Source of the DNA: a virus
DNA: 47,404 bases
IMG/VR virus record: IMGVR_UViG_3300037247_000717
Span: 1-47,404 of that record
Reading direction: 5' to 3' (one strand)
This document shows positions 25,190 to 32,385 of this stretch, in pieces. The notes beneath the pieces were generated by a model. It ran no database searches. It was not told the DNA's origin and worked only from the letters and a program-made list of their open reading frames with translations. A program made the position numbers and the translations under genes. Position 1 is the stretch's first letter; each line of letters opens with the position of its first letter.

Positions 25190-26722
25190 TTAATACTCAC
25201 TCCCCAGCCACTGGCTCTCGCCACGCTCCTTTTCCAAGGCCGCCTTCGCCGCATGCACCAGCATCCGATCTTCCATACTGGTAGCCGCCTTGGTCGAACT
25301 ATCCTCACCCCGTCGCAGACGCTCAGCAGCCTTCTCCACATCCGTCGGCTGCTCGTACCACTGCGGATCGTACATCGCCAGGTAACGAAAACAGGACATG
25401 AGATGATCGTCGCGTCGCAGCGGCTCGTCAGCCCGGCTGTGCTGGTCCCGGTCCCTGGTGTCCTGCCGTATGCGATACCGGGTAATCTCCGACCGGAAGT
25501 TCTCCATATCCCGGAACACCTGGAAGCCGGGCTTACCGTCCAGTAGCGGGTCCAGCCACTTGCGGCACTTCTCGATACCGGCGTGTACGCTATTGTCGGC
25601 CGGGCCGCACACCAGATCGTAATCAGTCGCCAGGGTTATGGCGATACCCTCAGTTCCGTCCTGATTATGAGCGTATGAGGCCGGGTCGATCAGCCGTACC
25701 TCTGGTTCGGGCCCACCCTCTTCAATGGCCTTGATGGCCGCTACTATGTCCGACAGCCCCGAATGGCGGCGGATATACAGCTCCCGGTAGGCATAGACCC
25801 GCTTGTTCGGGCCCAACGCCGCCCACAGACAGGCAAAGACCCGGTAGCCTGGATCACATACGAAGAAGCGCGGCCATTCACGGGGTATCTCGAACGGCTC
25901 TATAACCTGCTCAGAGCTGAAAGTCCCGAAGATCAGGCCGGTAGTCCGCCGCGAACGACCCTTGATCCGAACCTCTTTCTCCTCGTCGGACAGGCTGGAC
26001 TGCACGATCTCCAGCGTCCGCTGGTCCAGATGCGGGTTCTTCGAGGTGTCCAATCGGGTCAGGTTGTGATCCCTATCGCCTGACAGGGCCTTCTGTTCTA
26101 AGTCCAATATCCACGGCTCCGAGCGTACCAGCGTACCGGCCAGGATAACCCGCCCGCCGAATTGGATCAGCCGCATCATCAGCTCTTCCCACAACAGCGG
26201 CGAAATCTCCTCGTCAATAATCAGCAAGTGAATGGAGGCTGCCTGCAACCGCTGGCGGGCGCTCTCGCCACCCTCCGCTGAAATCAGGTCCAACTGGGAG
26301 CCGTTGTTCATTTGGATCAATGACGGCATAGCCCAGCCGGGAATGCTGGCACCATATCGCTTGACCTGCCAGTCGGGCAGACACTCTCGCAAGTGATGCC
26401 ATACGCCCTCGTAGAGAGTGCGGTACTCGGCAGACAGCAGCCAGAGCCGGATCGGGGCCTGGGGCGTCTCCTGCCAGCGGTTAGCACACGTCAACCAGGA
26501 AGTAATCTCGTAGGCGGCGGCCATGCTCTTGCCGGACTTGTTACCCCCGAACAACATCCGACACCAAGCCTTAGACTTATGAAAAGAGAGTTGATGATGA
26601 TCCTTGATGGTACTGGGCTTGTAGACGTTAAACGGATGTGAGGCGCGACGCTCCACCTCGGCAATATACTCCTGCCCGCTGCGAAGGTCCGCCAAGTTGA
26701 TGTCGTCCGTGACTCTAGACAC
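25190..26722 (-). CDS. terL: Terminase large subunit
   Basis: 510 residues from a GTG at 26722 with AAGGATT upstream. ATPase domain: Walker A GGNKSGKS at 59-66, Walker B LLIIDEE at 166-172, and AGTL (coupling motif) near 195. Nuclease domain: FFVCDPG with Asp 290 and RLIDPAS with Asp 346, as in RNase H-like terminase nucleases. It drives DNA packaging through the portal and cuts concatemers. The small subunit candidate is upstream at 28631-29137, separated by four small genes. Confidence 0.92.
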   Translation of the reverse strand: MSRVTDDINLADLRSGQEYIAEVERRASHPFNVYKPSTIKDHHQLSFHKSKAWCRMLFGGNKSGKSMAAAYEITSWLTCANRWQETPQAPIRLWLLSAEYRTLYEGVWHHLRECLPDWQVKRYGASIPGWAMPSLIQMNNGSQLDLISAEGGESARQRLQAASIHLLIIDEEISPLLWEELMMRLIQFGGRVILAGTLVRSEPWILDLEQKALSGDRDHNLTRLDTSKNPHLDQRTLEIVQSSLSDEEKEVRIKGRSRRTTGLIFGTFSSEQVIEPFEIPREWPRFFVCDPGYRVFACLWAALGPNKRVYAYRELYIRRHSGLSDIVAAIKAIEEGGPEPEVRLIDPASYAHNQDGTEGIAITLATDYDLVCGPADNSVHAGIEKCRKWLDPLLDGKPGFQVFRDMENFRSEITRYRIRQDTRDRDQHSRADEPLRRDDHLMSCFRYLAMYDPQWYEQPTDVEKAAERLRRGEDSSTKAATSMEDRMLVHAAKAALEKERGESQWLGSEY

Positions 26723-26727
26723 AATCC

Positions 26728-26862
26728 TTATTTCCGCTTTCGAGCCTTGGCCTTATCAGCCTTCACAAACTCCTTGCCCACCTTCTGCGGAATACCCAAC
26801 GTGCTCTTGCCAGCAGCCGCCGCACGCATGGCCCTAGCTTGCTTCTTTGTCTTGGTCGGCAT
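26728..26862 (-). CDS. 44-residue basic phage protein
   Basis: ATG at 26862 with GGAGG seven bases upstream; stop six bases before the terminase GTG. The sequence [20 protein letters not shown]...[13 protein letters not shown] is the pattern of small basic proteins often placed just ahead of phage terminases (resembling the DUF3008-type group). It overlaps the gene upstream by 29 bases. Function unknown. Confidence 0.65.
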   Translation of the reverse strand: MPTKTKKQARAMRAAAAGKSTLGIPQKVGKEFVKADKAKARKRK

Positions 26863-27643
26863 CAGTAGACCTCCTGTAGTCACATTCGTCACAATAAGGA
26901 AGTATATCCAGAATCAACTGCACGCGCCGACCCATTACCACTTCCGGTTCGTCGGTCGCCTTCATGGGGACGTGTTGAGCATGCCCACACTTGCGGCAAT
27001 AAACCGTAACACCCAGAATGTACCAAGGGGCGTATTCAGATTTCTTGCACGGCTCACTCTCACAAGGGCCGGTGTCCTCGGAGCAGCGGGCAGCGTCCTT
27101 GGCAGATTGCTCCAGTGACGCCGGAGTATCGCAAGGGCCGGCGTCCTCGTTACTTGCCTTGTTTCTTGCGGCCATGACCTCAGACCCAGTGACTAGGCTG
27201 CTACATATTGAACAGGTGTATAGAGCTACATTAGAAGATGCCCGAACCAATTCCCCCTGACAAGAAGAATGGTCATGGTAATCTCGGCAAAAGAGATGGC
27301 GTTCGGCAAGAGCGCTGCGAGACGTAATGAGTTCGCCTTCCAGGCGCTGCACCTTTCTCTCCAGCATGTCCCGGCCAGCGTCACTAGTGCCCCGTGCATA
27401 CTCAGCGTCGGATGCGAAGGGCTTCAGCTTAGACTTCTCCAGCTTCCACAGCTCCCAGCCGGTACTCCGCAGCATCGAGCCTGCAATAGTGCGGATAGGG
27501 GTATCAGGACGACCATTACGATGAACCCATACCTCGTCTTGTGTGCCAACATGGAAGTACCAATGGTCACCAGACGGCCAATGGCTCTGGCGAACACGGT
27601 ACCACAAGGCCATCTGTTGCCACGCCCATCCAAAATTGTGCAT
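26834..27643 (-). CDS. Cysteine-rich protein with zinc-ribbon-like motifs, unknown
   Basis: 269 residues; AGGAGG ahead of the ATG. Residues about 1-60 look like a small WW-rich domain ([26 protein letters not shown]); a coiled coil follows; cysteine pairs occur at [26 protein letters not shown] and YCDECDYR, suggesting two zinc sites near the C-terminus. Within the protein, the AGPCDTPAS and TGPCESEPC segments look like imperfect repeats. Function unknown. Confidence 0.6.
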   Translation of the reverse strand: MHNFGWAWQQMALWYRVRQSHWPSGDHWYFHVGTQDEVWVHRNGRPDTPIRTIAGSMLRSTGWELWKLEKSKLKPFASDAEYARGTSDAGRDMLERKVQRLEGELITSRSALAERHLFCRDYHDHSSCQGELVRASSNVALYTCSICSSLVTGSEVMAARNKASNEDAGPCDTPASLEQSAKDAARCSEDTGPCESEPCKKSEYAPWYILGVTVYCRKCGHAQHVPMKATDEPEVVMGRRVQLILDILPYCDECDYRRSTDADQDKEAS

Positions 27644-27646
27644 GAA

Positions 27647-27829
27647 TCAGTCCTCCTGCTCGTCTACCGTCCATTCTTCAACGGAGTAACAATTCGGGTC
27701 GCGCTTATTGAGGTGCGCTGCACGCGCTTCACCTAACGCCCTAATGCTGTATATGCCATCGACCATCCACTCACTACCGTCGTCCCCGTCCCCACTCGTT
27801 ACAAGATAGACCTTCGTATACTCAGACAT
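27647..27829 (-). CDS. Small acidic protein
   Basis: 60 residues from the ATG at 27829, which follows GGGGAGG and overlaps the stop of the membrane-peptide gene (TAATG). An upstream in-frame GTG/ATG would read through that peptide gene and is less likely. Sequence MSEYTKVYLVTSGDGDDGSEWMVDGIYS then a basic helix and an acidic end. Function not recognised. Confidence 0.65.
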   Translation of the reverse strand: MSEYTKVYLVTSGDGDDGSEWMVDGIYSIRALGEARAAHLNKRDPNCYSVEEWTVDEQED

Positions 27830-27942
27830 TAAGGCCTCCCCCACTGCAACGAGTGCATGAATACAACCAAACCAACCCATGCCGCAAGAACAAGCAGGAT
27901 CACATACGGTAACCAGGGGAACTTCTCAGAAGACGTGGACAT
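27829..27942 (-). CDS. 37-residue membrane peptide, first gene of the late unit
   Basis: ATG at 27942 with GGAGG nine bases upstream. Residues about 11-30 are one hydrophobic helix (YVILLVLAAWVGLVVFM) and both ends are polar. The stop overlaps the next ATG by one base. It lies immediately after the candidate late promoter at 27968-27997. Function unknown. Confidence 0.6.
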   Translation of the reverse strand: MSTSSEKFPWLPYVILLVLAAWVGLVVFMHSLQWGRP

Positions 27943-27967
27943 GCCGGTTAAACCTCCACAACCAAAG

Positions 27968-27997
27968 CCTTTACCATAGATAACGAAAGGCTGTCAA
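27968..27997 (-). promoter_or_regulatory. Candidate promoter of the late (packaging/virion) unit
   Basis: On the minus strand TTGACA (27997-27992) is followed after 18 bases by TAAAGG (27973-27968). The -35 is a consensus match, the -10 is weak. It lies directly after an intrinsic terminator and 26 bases ahead of the first late gene, which is the best argument for it. Confidence 0.5.
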
Positions 27998-28000
27998 GAG

Positions 28001-28033
28001 AAAAATAAAAGACGTGCCGAAAAGGCGCCCGTC
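28001..28033 (-). terminator. Intrinsic terminator after the 28048-28287 gene
   Basis: Minus strand GACGGGCGCC, loop TTTTC, GGCACGTC, then TTTTATTTTT. The stem has nine pairs with small irregularities and is followed by a U-rich tract at 28010-28001. It would end transcripts coming from the right before the late promoter. Confidence 0.6.
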
Positions 28034-28047
28034 AAGAATGTGACGAG

Positions 28048-28287
28048 TCAATTAACCGACTCTCGATCCTGAACATGCCCGATGTAGGCAGAATGACCAG
28101 GTGGGTTGCCAGTACACAAATCCAAAACCAAGAGCAATTGCTCCTGAGTCAAATCCTTCTTAGACATATCCTGCAATGCCTGCCGTTGCTGAGGAGTGGG
28201 GGGCATCGCCCCCTTACCTACCATATGAGCCTTTAATGACTTGAGTAAGCCCTGTACGCCCTGCTTCTGTTTAGAGTCTAATCCCAT
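28048..28287 (-). CDS. Small helical protein, unknown
   Basis: 79 residues from the ATG at 28287; a TTG at 28323 would add 12 residues but lacks a ribosome site. The body is helical and polar (KQKQGVQGLLKSLKAHMV, QQRQALQDMSKKDLTQEQLLLVLDLC). There is no ribosome site before the ATG; a TTGACA-17-TATTCG pair (28324-28296) would place the transcript start almost on it, suggesting leaderless translation. It is followed by the terminator at 28001-28033. Confidence 0.5.
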   Translation of the reverse strand: MGLDSKQKQGVQGLLKSLKAHMVGKGAMPPTPQQRQALQDMSKKDLTQEQLLLVLDLCTGNPPGHSAYIGHVQDRESVN

Positions 28288-28630
28288 AACAAAACGAATA
28301 AGGCAACGCCAATCTCCTGTCAAGAAGCAAATACTAAGGAAATACTAAAACATGCAGAATTAGTACTTGGGAAGACTATAAGCGATAAGCAATGTGGAGT
28401 AGAAGAAAATAGGGGGGAATCGATGAGTGGGTATATATATAAGAGCATGTATGGGACCCACAGGCACCCATACCCCCTTCCAGGCAGGGCCAGGCGCAAC
28501 ATAATAACCATTATCGGACGGTAGAAACGGGGCTCACAGCCTTAGAATGGCGATTCGAGGGTTATCGGACTGTTATCGGCCCTTGGCAGGTGCACAGCCT
28601 TGGATATGGATTGAAGAGTGCTTGGAATGG
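28288..28630. other. 343-base non-coding control region
   Basis: AT-rich, with no supportable gene on either strand. It contains one copy of the recurrent motif described at 33125-33150 (here 28494-28519), two further TTATCGG copies (28561-28568 and 28571-28578 region), a stretch of TATATATATA at 28432-28442 and a TTGACA (minus, 28324-28319). It is probably a regulatory region between the small terminase-like gene and the gene at 28048. Confidence 0.5.
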
Positions 28631-29137
28631 CTATTGAGCAAGCCGGTCCGCAGGCTGCTCCTCTTGGAGTCGTGCAGCACCAGCCTCAAGGACTATATGC
28701 TCCATCTCTTCAATAGGATGGCGTTCAATCTCTGACGGTGCAGGCAGAGCCTGCTTAGCACCCCCCACAGGCACATAGCCCAGCTTGACCAGCACTTCAT
28801 GGGTCAAGATAGACTCCATCTTGCTGTAAAGCTCCTCATCGCTCATTCGGCGCACGTTGATGTTGATATCACTAGCCTTGGGCAAGATGCTCAATATCAG
28901 CCTTAGATACGTCGGGAAGTCGTCCTGGGCCAGCTTTAGAAGCTTTGACGGCCCGCTCACACGGTTCCACGAGTCTAATAGACTCTGGCGTAATTCCTTG
29001 GCATTGCCAACACGCCTACGATACTCAGCACGCTCCTTGGCTGATTTGGCTGATGCTTGTGCTGCTTTGCTAACTGACGCCAGGTTGCCAGGTCGCTTCT
29101 TCCTATCATCCTTCTTAACTGCTTTATTGACAGCCAT
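28631..29137 (-). CDS. Putative terminase small subunit
   Basis: 168 residues. The N-terminus is very basic (MAVNKAVKKDDRKKRPGNLASVSKAAQASAKSAKERAEYRRR); the core LLDSWNRVSGPSKLLKLAQDDFPTYLRLILSILPKA resembles a segment found in phage small-terminase-like proteins, followed by a helical C-terminus. It is upstream of terL in the same direction. Assignment rests on this segment and on gene order. Confidence 0.5.
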   Translation of the reverse strand: MAVNKAVKKDDRKKRPGNLASVSKAAQASAKSAKERAEYRRRVGNAKELRQSLLDSWNRVSGPSKLLKLAQDDFPTYLRLILSILPKASDININVRRMSDEELYSKMESILTHEVLVKLGYVPVGGAKQALPAPSEIERHPIEEMEHIVLEAGAARLQEEQPADRLAQ

Positions 29138-29234
29138 TTAGGTATCCTCTCATACGATCACATCGAAGCTTATTCTTGCTTGTTTCCCTTGTGTTTTGCG
29201 CTGTCAACTGCCACCACTTTGGCAGTCTAATGGT

Positions 29235-29639
29235 TCAGCCGTACCACTTAGTCACTTTCGCGAATGCCACTCTGATTTCGGGGTCTTCGATGTATGCCAG
29301 CAACGCTTGGTCTGCTCTTGTATGTCGAGTTACGATAGTGGTTTTAGAGACTGCTAGTTCTTCTAAGCTGTGTATTGCTATGGCTTTACGGTCGTGTAGT
29401 TCTTGTTCTAGTTGGGTGAGTTTACGTTGTGCTGCTACCTGTCGGCGTTCAAACTTGCTACGTCGAGAGCCTTTTACTCTAGCTCGTTTGATCTTCCTCT
29501 TGGGTTTAGGTTTCAGTAGCCGCAACGGCTTTGGTGTTGGCCTGGATGGTATTGGCTTGCCTTGCTGCTCGGCTAGTTCTACGCGTCGTTGGTGTCGTAG
29601 GTTGTCGAGTGTTGAGGTTTGGATTTCTGGATCGCTCAT
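29235..29639 (-). CDS. Basic helical protein, possible DNA-binding
   Basis: 134 residues; GGAG eight bases before the ATG. A very basic proline/lysine/arginine stretch (PKPLRLLKPKPKRKIKRARVKGSRRSKFERR, residues about 36-66) is followed by a coiled coil. It is the first clear gene leftwards of the divergent control region at 29848-30085, so a nucleic-acid-binding regulatory role is possible. No family recognised. Confidence 0.55.
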   Translation of the reverse strand: MSDPEIQTSTLDNLRHQRRVELAEQQGKPIPSRPTPKPLRLLKPKPKRKIKRARVKGSRRSKFERRQVAAQRKLTQLEQELHDRKAIAIHSLEELAVSKTTIVTRHTRADQALLAYIEDPEIRVAFAKVTKWYG

Positions 29640-29821
29640 AGGCTATTCTCCTGAGACTTGTTATGAGGCATTCGACCACACCCCACATTGTACCTACGAC
29701 GAGGAGCACCAGCGGATAGGCTTCGATCATGCTCCATATTATCGGGGTTTCTGTAGTCATAGAGGCCTTTGCTTTGCTCCGGCGTCCTGTTTGACTGTTC
29801 CCCCTTTGGGTATCTCCCCAA
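29636..29821 (-). CDS. Doubtful small frame ahead of the basic protein
   Basis: 61 codons from a TTG; the stop overlaps the next ATG (ATGA), which is the main reason to list it. The C-terminal half (MEHDRSLSAGAPRRRYNVGCGRMPHNKSQEN) vaguely recalls an HNH region but lacks the needed histidines and cysteine pairs. The TTG lies inside the candidate -10 of the promoter at 29819-29847, which argues against it; a start at the ATG at 29737 is possible. Confidence 0.25.
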   Translation of the reverse strand: MGRYPKGEQSNRTPEQSKGLYDYRNPDNMEHDRSLSAGAPRRRYNVGCGRMPHNKSQENSL

Positions 29822-29847
29822 TTAGCAACCTCAAACGCCAATGTCAA
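29819..29847 (-). promoter_or_regulatory. Candidate minus-strand promoter of the divergent control region
   Basis: TTGACA (29847-29842), 17 bases, TAATTG (29824-29819) on the minus strand. It points towards the basic-protein gene and the terminase small subunit, opposite to the strong plus-strand promoter at 30086. Confidence 0.4.
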
Positions 29848-30085
29848 GGAAAATCGCTATTGCTTATGCTTACTGGGGTTCCATGTGTTTTCCGGCTGGT
29901 TTCCGACAAATGGAATGTCTGCTTGTGGCTCATAACCACACAAAAGGGGCCAGAACAGGGGCGCCAGTCGATTTGCTGGGCGGAAACGGGTTCTGGTATA
30001 GGTTGTGCTTCCAGTGCTCTTGTGAAGCCTATTAGACGGCTTCCTGGCGATTCCGGGCAGTTTCCGGCTTTTCTTTGAGATTCCC
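29848..30085. other. Divergent intergenic region with GTTTCCG-type repeats
   Basis: No supportable gene. The core TTTCCG or its complement recurs: TTTTCCGG at 29888-29895, GGTTTCCGA at 29898-29906, CGGAAACGG at 29981-29989 and CAGTTTCCGG at 30058-30067, with TTCCGGG at 30051-30057. CAGTTTCCGG also lies inside the spacer of the promoter at 35571-35599. These could be operator sites for a phage regulator. Confidence 0.4.
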
Positions 30086-30113
30086 TTGACATCCTTGGAT
30101 AATGTGATATATT
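30086..30113 (+). promoter_or_regulatory. Strong sigma70-type promoter of the plus-strand operon
   Basis: TTGACA (30086-30091), 16 bases, TATATT (30108-30113). The same -35/-10 pair with 16 or 17 bases occurs at 35571-35599 and 45580-45607. It is 62 bases ahead of the first plus-strand start codon. Confidence 0.8.
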
Positions 30114-30174
30114 TAAGGTGCGAATCGGCAGGGTGTTCCTGTCAGACAATCAAAACTGAATAGGAGCTAGAGCA

Positions 30175-30366
30175 ATGGCCAATCTAATGCTAATCATCGA
30201 GGCGAGACTAGAGGCCCTGCACGATGATGCCCGCGATAAGATGCGGGAAGCCCACCGCGACAGGCTGATCCGCCAGGCCGAATACTGGTGTGGCAAGTGC
30301 GATGCGTACCGGCGAGCCGTGAATGAGGTGCGGGCCGCCATTGCCAAGGCAGACAACCAAACATAG
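30175..30366 (+). CDS. Small coiled-coil protein
   Basis: 63 residues; ribosome site TAGGAGCTAGAGCA before the ATG. Almost entirely one amphipathic helix (LMLIIEARLEALHDDARDKMREAHRDRLIRQAEY) with one C-x2-C (WCGKC) in the middle. First gene of the plus-strand early operon. Function unknown. Confidence 0.65.
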   Translation: MANLMLIIEARLEALHDDARDKMREAHRDRLIRQAEYWCGKCDAYRRAVNEVRAAIAKADNQT

Positions 30367-30377
30367 GAGCTAGACCG

Positions 30378-30560
30378 ATGCGATTAGGAAACACAGATAA
30401 AGCCCGGTTGTTGTTCTCAGACGGGCGGATTGAGCACTACACCGACCAGCGGTTATGTCTGGCGGTGTGGTATGCACTGGCTAAGGGTGTACGGGCTGCC
30501 TTTCGTGGTGCTGGTGATACGCGGCCCGTTTACCCTTGGAATTGCGTAGATAGGAGCTAG
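30378..30560 (+). CDS. Small early protein, unknown
   Basis: 60 residues with the same TAGGAGCTAGACCG leader as its neighbours, placed 11 bases after the previous stop. It has a short LLFSDGRIEHYTDQRL beta-like start and a helix. Small host-takeover proteins are commonly found in such operons, but no function is visible. Confidence 0.6.
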   Translation: MRLGNTDKARLLFSDGRIEHYTDQRLCLAVWYALAKGVRAAFRGAGDTRPVYPWNCVDRS

Positions 30561-30564
30561 AGCG

Positions 30565-30765
30565 ATGGTACACGTTACACTTCTAGATGGCGAGCAGTTA
30601 GTAGCTTACGGTGCTCCGTATCCCCGGGATGGCAAGCGGATCGGCAGCCTCGACAAGCTACAACCTGATCAGCACGCGGTATTGTTTGCCGCCGGCGGTA
30701 AACAGTGCCGTCGCTGGTCTTACGATGCAGAACTAGGACGGGTGGTCGAGACTGCCTCGCTCTAA
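30565..30765 (+). CDS. Small early protein, beta-rich, unknown
   Basis: 66 residues; TAGGAGCTAGAGCG ribosome site that overlaps the end of the previous gene. Sequence MVHVTLLDGEQLVAYGAPYPRDGKRIGSL looks like a compact beta domain. Function unknown. Confidence 0.6.
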   Translation: MVHVTLLDGEQLVAYGAPYPRDGKRIGSLDKLQPDQHAVLFAAGGKQCRRWSYDAELGRVVETASL

Positions 30766-30802
30766 TCTGCCCGTGCAGAGCCGGAGAATGGAGGATTGAC
30801 CG

Positions 30803-31015
30803 ATGGGCAGTAGAGAGCTTACCAACGAACAGGTCAAGGCGTACATCGAAGCGGGCGGTGGCAGTTGTCCGCTGTGTGGGCACACTGGTTTTCACGCCGG
30901 CGATGTAGTTATCGGCGACGCCGAAGCGACCCAAGACGTTCTTTGTATGAATCCTGAATGCCGTATCGAGTGGCGGGACCATTATTCCTTGACGGATGCT
31001 GAACTGCTGGCCTAG
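30803..31015 (+). CDS. Small zinc-ribbon protein
   Basis: 70 residues; TGGAGGATTGACCG before the ATG. The order is a helix (LTNEQVKAYIEAGG), then SCPLCGHTGF and LCMNPEC, a C-x2-C/C-x4-C zinc ribbon, then WRDHYSLTDAEL. It is related in form to the C-terminal part of the gene at 39513-39908 (TPKQVEDYVKDHGAHCPHC...KCDGC). A hairpin (AGCCCCGGC/GCCGGGCT) lies just after the stop at 31014-31034. Confidence 0.7.
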   Translation: MGSRELTNEQVKAYIEAGGGSCPLCGHTGFHAGDVVIGDAEATQDVLCMNPECRIEWRDHYSLTDAELLA

Positions 31016-31083
31016 CCCCGGCAACGCCGGGCTGAACCTTAACCCGCCCGGCGCCAGGGCGTAAAAGTCGGCACAGGTGAACA

Positions 31084-31380
31084 GTGCATATCTTAGACCT
31101 CAAACAAGTGGCCGAGAGTGATACCCAGTATCGTGAGTCTCGGGAGCTGGGCACGTTGCAAACGGTGGTGTTCGTTATGTGCGGGGGCGGCATGACAGGC
31201 CGCTTTGCTGCTGAGCAGCCTGCGGATTTCTACATCGACGACAGGTGTGGACGCCTGCCGTACCGCCGTAAAGACATTATCCAGGCCGTTAGGGTACTGG
31301 CTGCTATCGCGGAAGCACGGGGCCTGGACCCGCACAAGCTACCCAGGCGGCCGGACTTCCACGCTTGCGGCATCTTTTAA
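31084..31380 (+). CDS. Early protein, unknown
   Basis: 98 residues from a GTG at 31084 with only a weak ribosome site (CACAGGTGAACA). Middle VVFVMCGGGMTGRF then an ADFYIDDRCGRLPYRRKDIIQAVRVLAAIAEARGL helix. It ends at the first copy of a 40-base intercistronic repeat. Function unknown. Confidence 0.55.
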   Translation: MHILDLKQVAESDTQYRESRELGTLQTVVFVMCGGGMTGRFAAEQPADFYIDDRCGRLPYRRKDIIQAVRVLAAIAEARGLDPHKLPRRPDFHACGIF

Positions 31381-31415
31381 CTAACCCCGGCCAGGCCGGA
31401 GAAGGAGTAGGAACG

Positions 31416-31754
31416 ATGGCAGATATAGAACACGCGCCGTTACCGTGGCATGTTGATAACCGAGCTTTTGGGGGCTGCGAAACGGATGATAAGCTCAGTA
31501 TATGGTCAAAGAGCGGTCTTGTTGCCATGGCCTGTACTTGCCACGAAGGGGCTGTTAACGCGGAGGATAATGCCCAGTTCATTGCCCACGCCGCCAACTG
31601 CCACGCGGAGTTGCTGGCGGCGTGTAAGCGGGCTGCACCGTGGTTGGGCAAACTAATTGGTGATGGCGGGCACAAGAATGCAGTTTTGCCAAGGGACGCT
31701 ATGCGAACCCTACGATTGGTAGAAGCCGTCATTGCCAAGGCGGAGTCTGACTAA
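31416..31754 (+). CDS. Early protein, small conserved-looking domain
   Basis: 112 residues; the ATG at 31416 has GGAGAAGGAGTAGGAACG upstream, so longer starts through the intercistronic repeat are not used. The protein opens HAPLPWHVD and contains NAEDNAQFIAHAANCHAELLAACKRAAPWLGKLI, a pattern common in small phage proteins of early operons. Function unknown. Confidence 0.65.
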   Translation: MADIEHAPLPWHVDNRAFGGCETDDKLSIWSKSGLVAMACTCHEGAVNAEDNAQFIAHAANCHAELLAACKRAAPWLGKLIGDGGHKNAVLPRDAMRTLRLVEAVIAKAESD

Positions 31755-31785
31755 CCCCGGCCATGCCGGAGAAGGAGTAGGACCG

Positions 31786-32082
31786 ATGACGACTGAAGAA
31801 CAGGAACAAGCGGTAACGCCTGAATATCTCGCCACACTGCAGCATACGCGGGAGAGGATGGGCCTAAGCCACATGCAGATAGAACATCGGCTCGCCCTGG
31901 CTGTTGGCGAACGTGACCGCCTCAAGGCCCTCGTGGCTGAGCTGGTGGGGACGTGTCAGATCAACGATGAAGCGCTCTCTGAAGCTACGTTTGTAGATGG
32001 AGCAGACCGCCGAACGCTTAACTATGCCATTAAGAGATGTCGCGACGCCATCGCCAAGGCCAAGAAGGAGATAGGACGATGA
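31786..32082 (+). CDS. Early coiled-coil protein
   Basis: 98 residues; ribosome site AGAAGGAGTAGGACCG before the ATG at 31786. Sequence is helical (RLALAVGERDRLKALVAELVG and YAIKRCRDAIAKAKKEIGR). The stop overlaps the next ATG (ATGA). The end lies antisense to the extended minus-strand frame at 31864-32385. Confidence 0.65.
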   Translation: MTTEEQEQAVTPEYLATLQHTRERMGLSHMQIEHRLALAVGERDRLKALVAELVGTCQINDEALSEATFVDGADRRTLNYAIKRCRDAIAKAKKEIGR

Positions 32083-32385
32083 CCATGCGAAGCCTAATCG
32101 CTGATATTCTCCTGACGCTTGCGGTGGTGTATCTCCTGCTGCTCTGCCTGCCGGCCGTGGTGCTCTATGGCCTGGCGTGCCTAGTGGACAGGAAGCCGAC
32201 TGCGCAGGGGTATGATGTGTACTGGAACGCCAAGGCCAAGAAGGAGTCCCAATGACCGCCCGCAACCGCTCGACCTCAGTGACCAGTTCGTCCGCATACT
32301 TACAGATCAGGAACTCGCCGCGCCGCATTGTCATTCTGTGCAGCTTGCTCTTGATCGCCCGCAGTCGCCCTTGTGTCATCATCAT
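31864..32385 (-). pseudogene. Minus-strand small gene that has lost its stop at the operon junction
   Basis: A strong ribosome site (GCGAGGAGCGA) precedes ATG-ATG-ATG at 32385-32377, overlapping the stop of the ASCH-type gene. The first 46 residues look genuine (MTQGRLRAIKSKLHRM..., CKYADELVTEVERLRAVI), ending in the VERLRAVI pattern of small phage proteins. After about 32256 the frame continues only as the antisense of the plus-strand genes for another 130 codons with unlikely composition. I read this as a truncated gene joined to the end of the plus-strand operon; the extended product is doubtful. Confidence 0.4.
32079..32255 (+). CDS. Small membrane protein, last gene of the plus-strand operon
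   Basis: 58 residues from the ATG at 32079, which overlaps the previous stop; AAGGAGATAGGACG lies upstream. Residues about 5-34 form one long hydrophobic segment (LIADILLTLAVVYLLLLCLPAVVLYGLACLV) with a polar tail. Function unknown. Confidence 0.6.
   Translation: MTMRSLIADILLTLAVVYLLLLCLPAVVLYGLACLVDRKPTAQGYDVYWNAKAKKESQ

Noticed and set aside
29506-29847. Minus-strand frame overlapping the basic-protein gene
   Set aside because: Starts at a TTG that is also the -35 of the candidate promoter, and conflicts with the better supported gene at 29235-29639 over more than 130 bases.
29176-30078. Long plus-strand frame of 300 codons
   Set aside because: It is antisense to the basic-protein gene, lacks a ribosome site, covers the divergent control region and has cysteine/serine-rich shadow composition.
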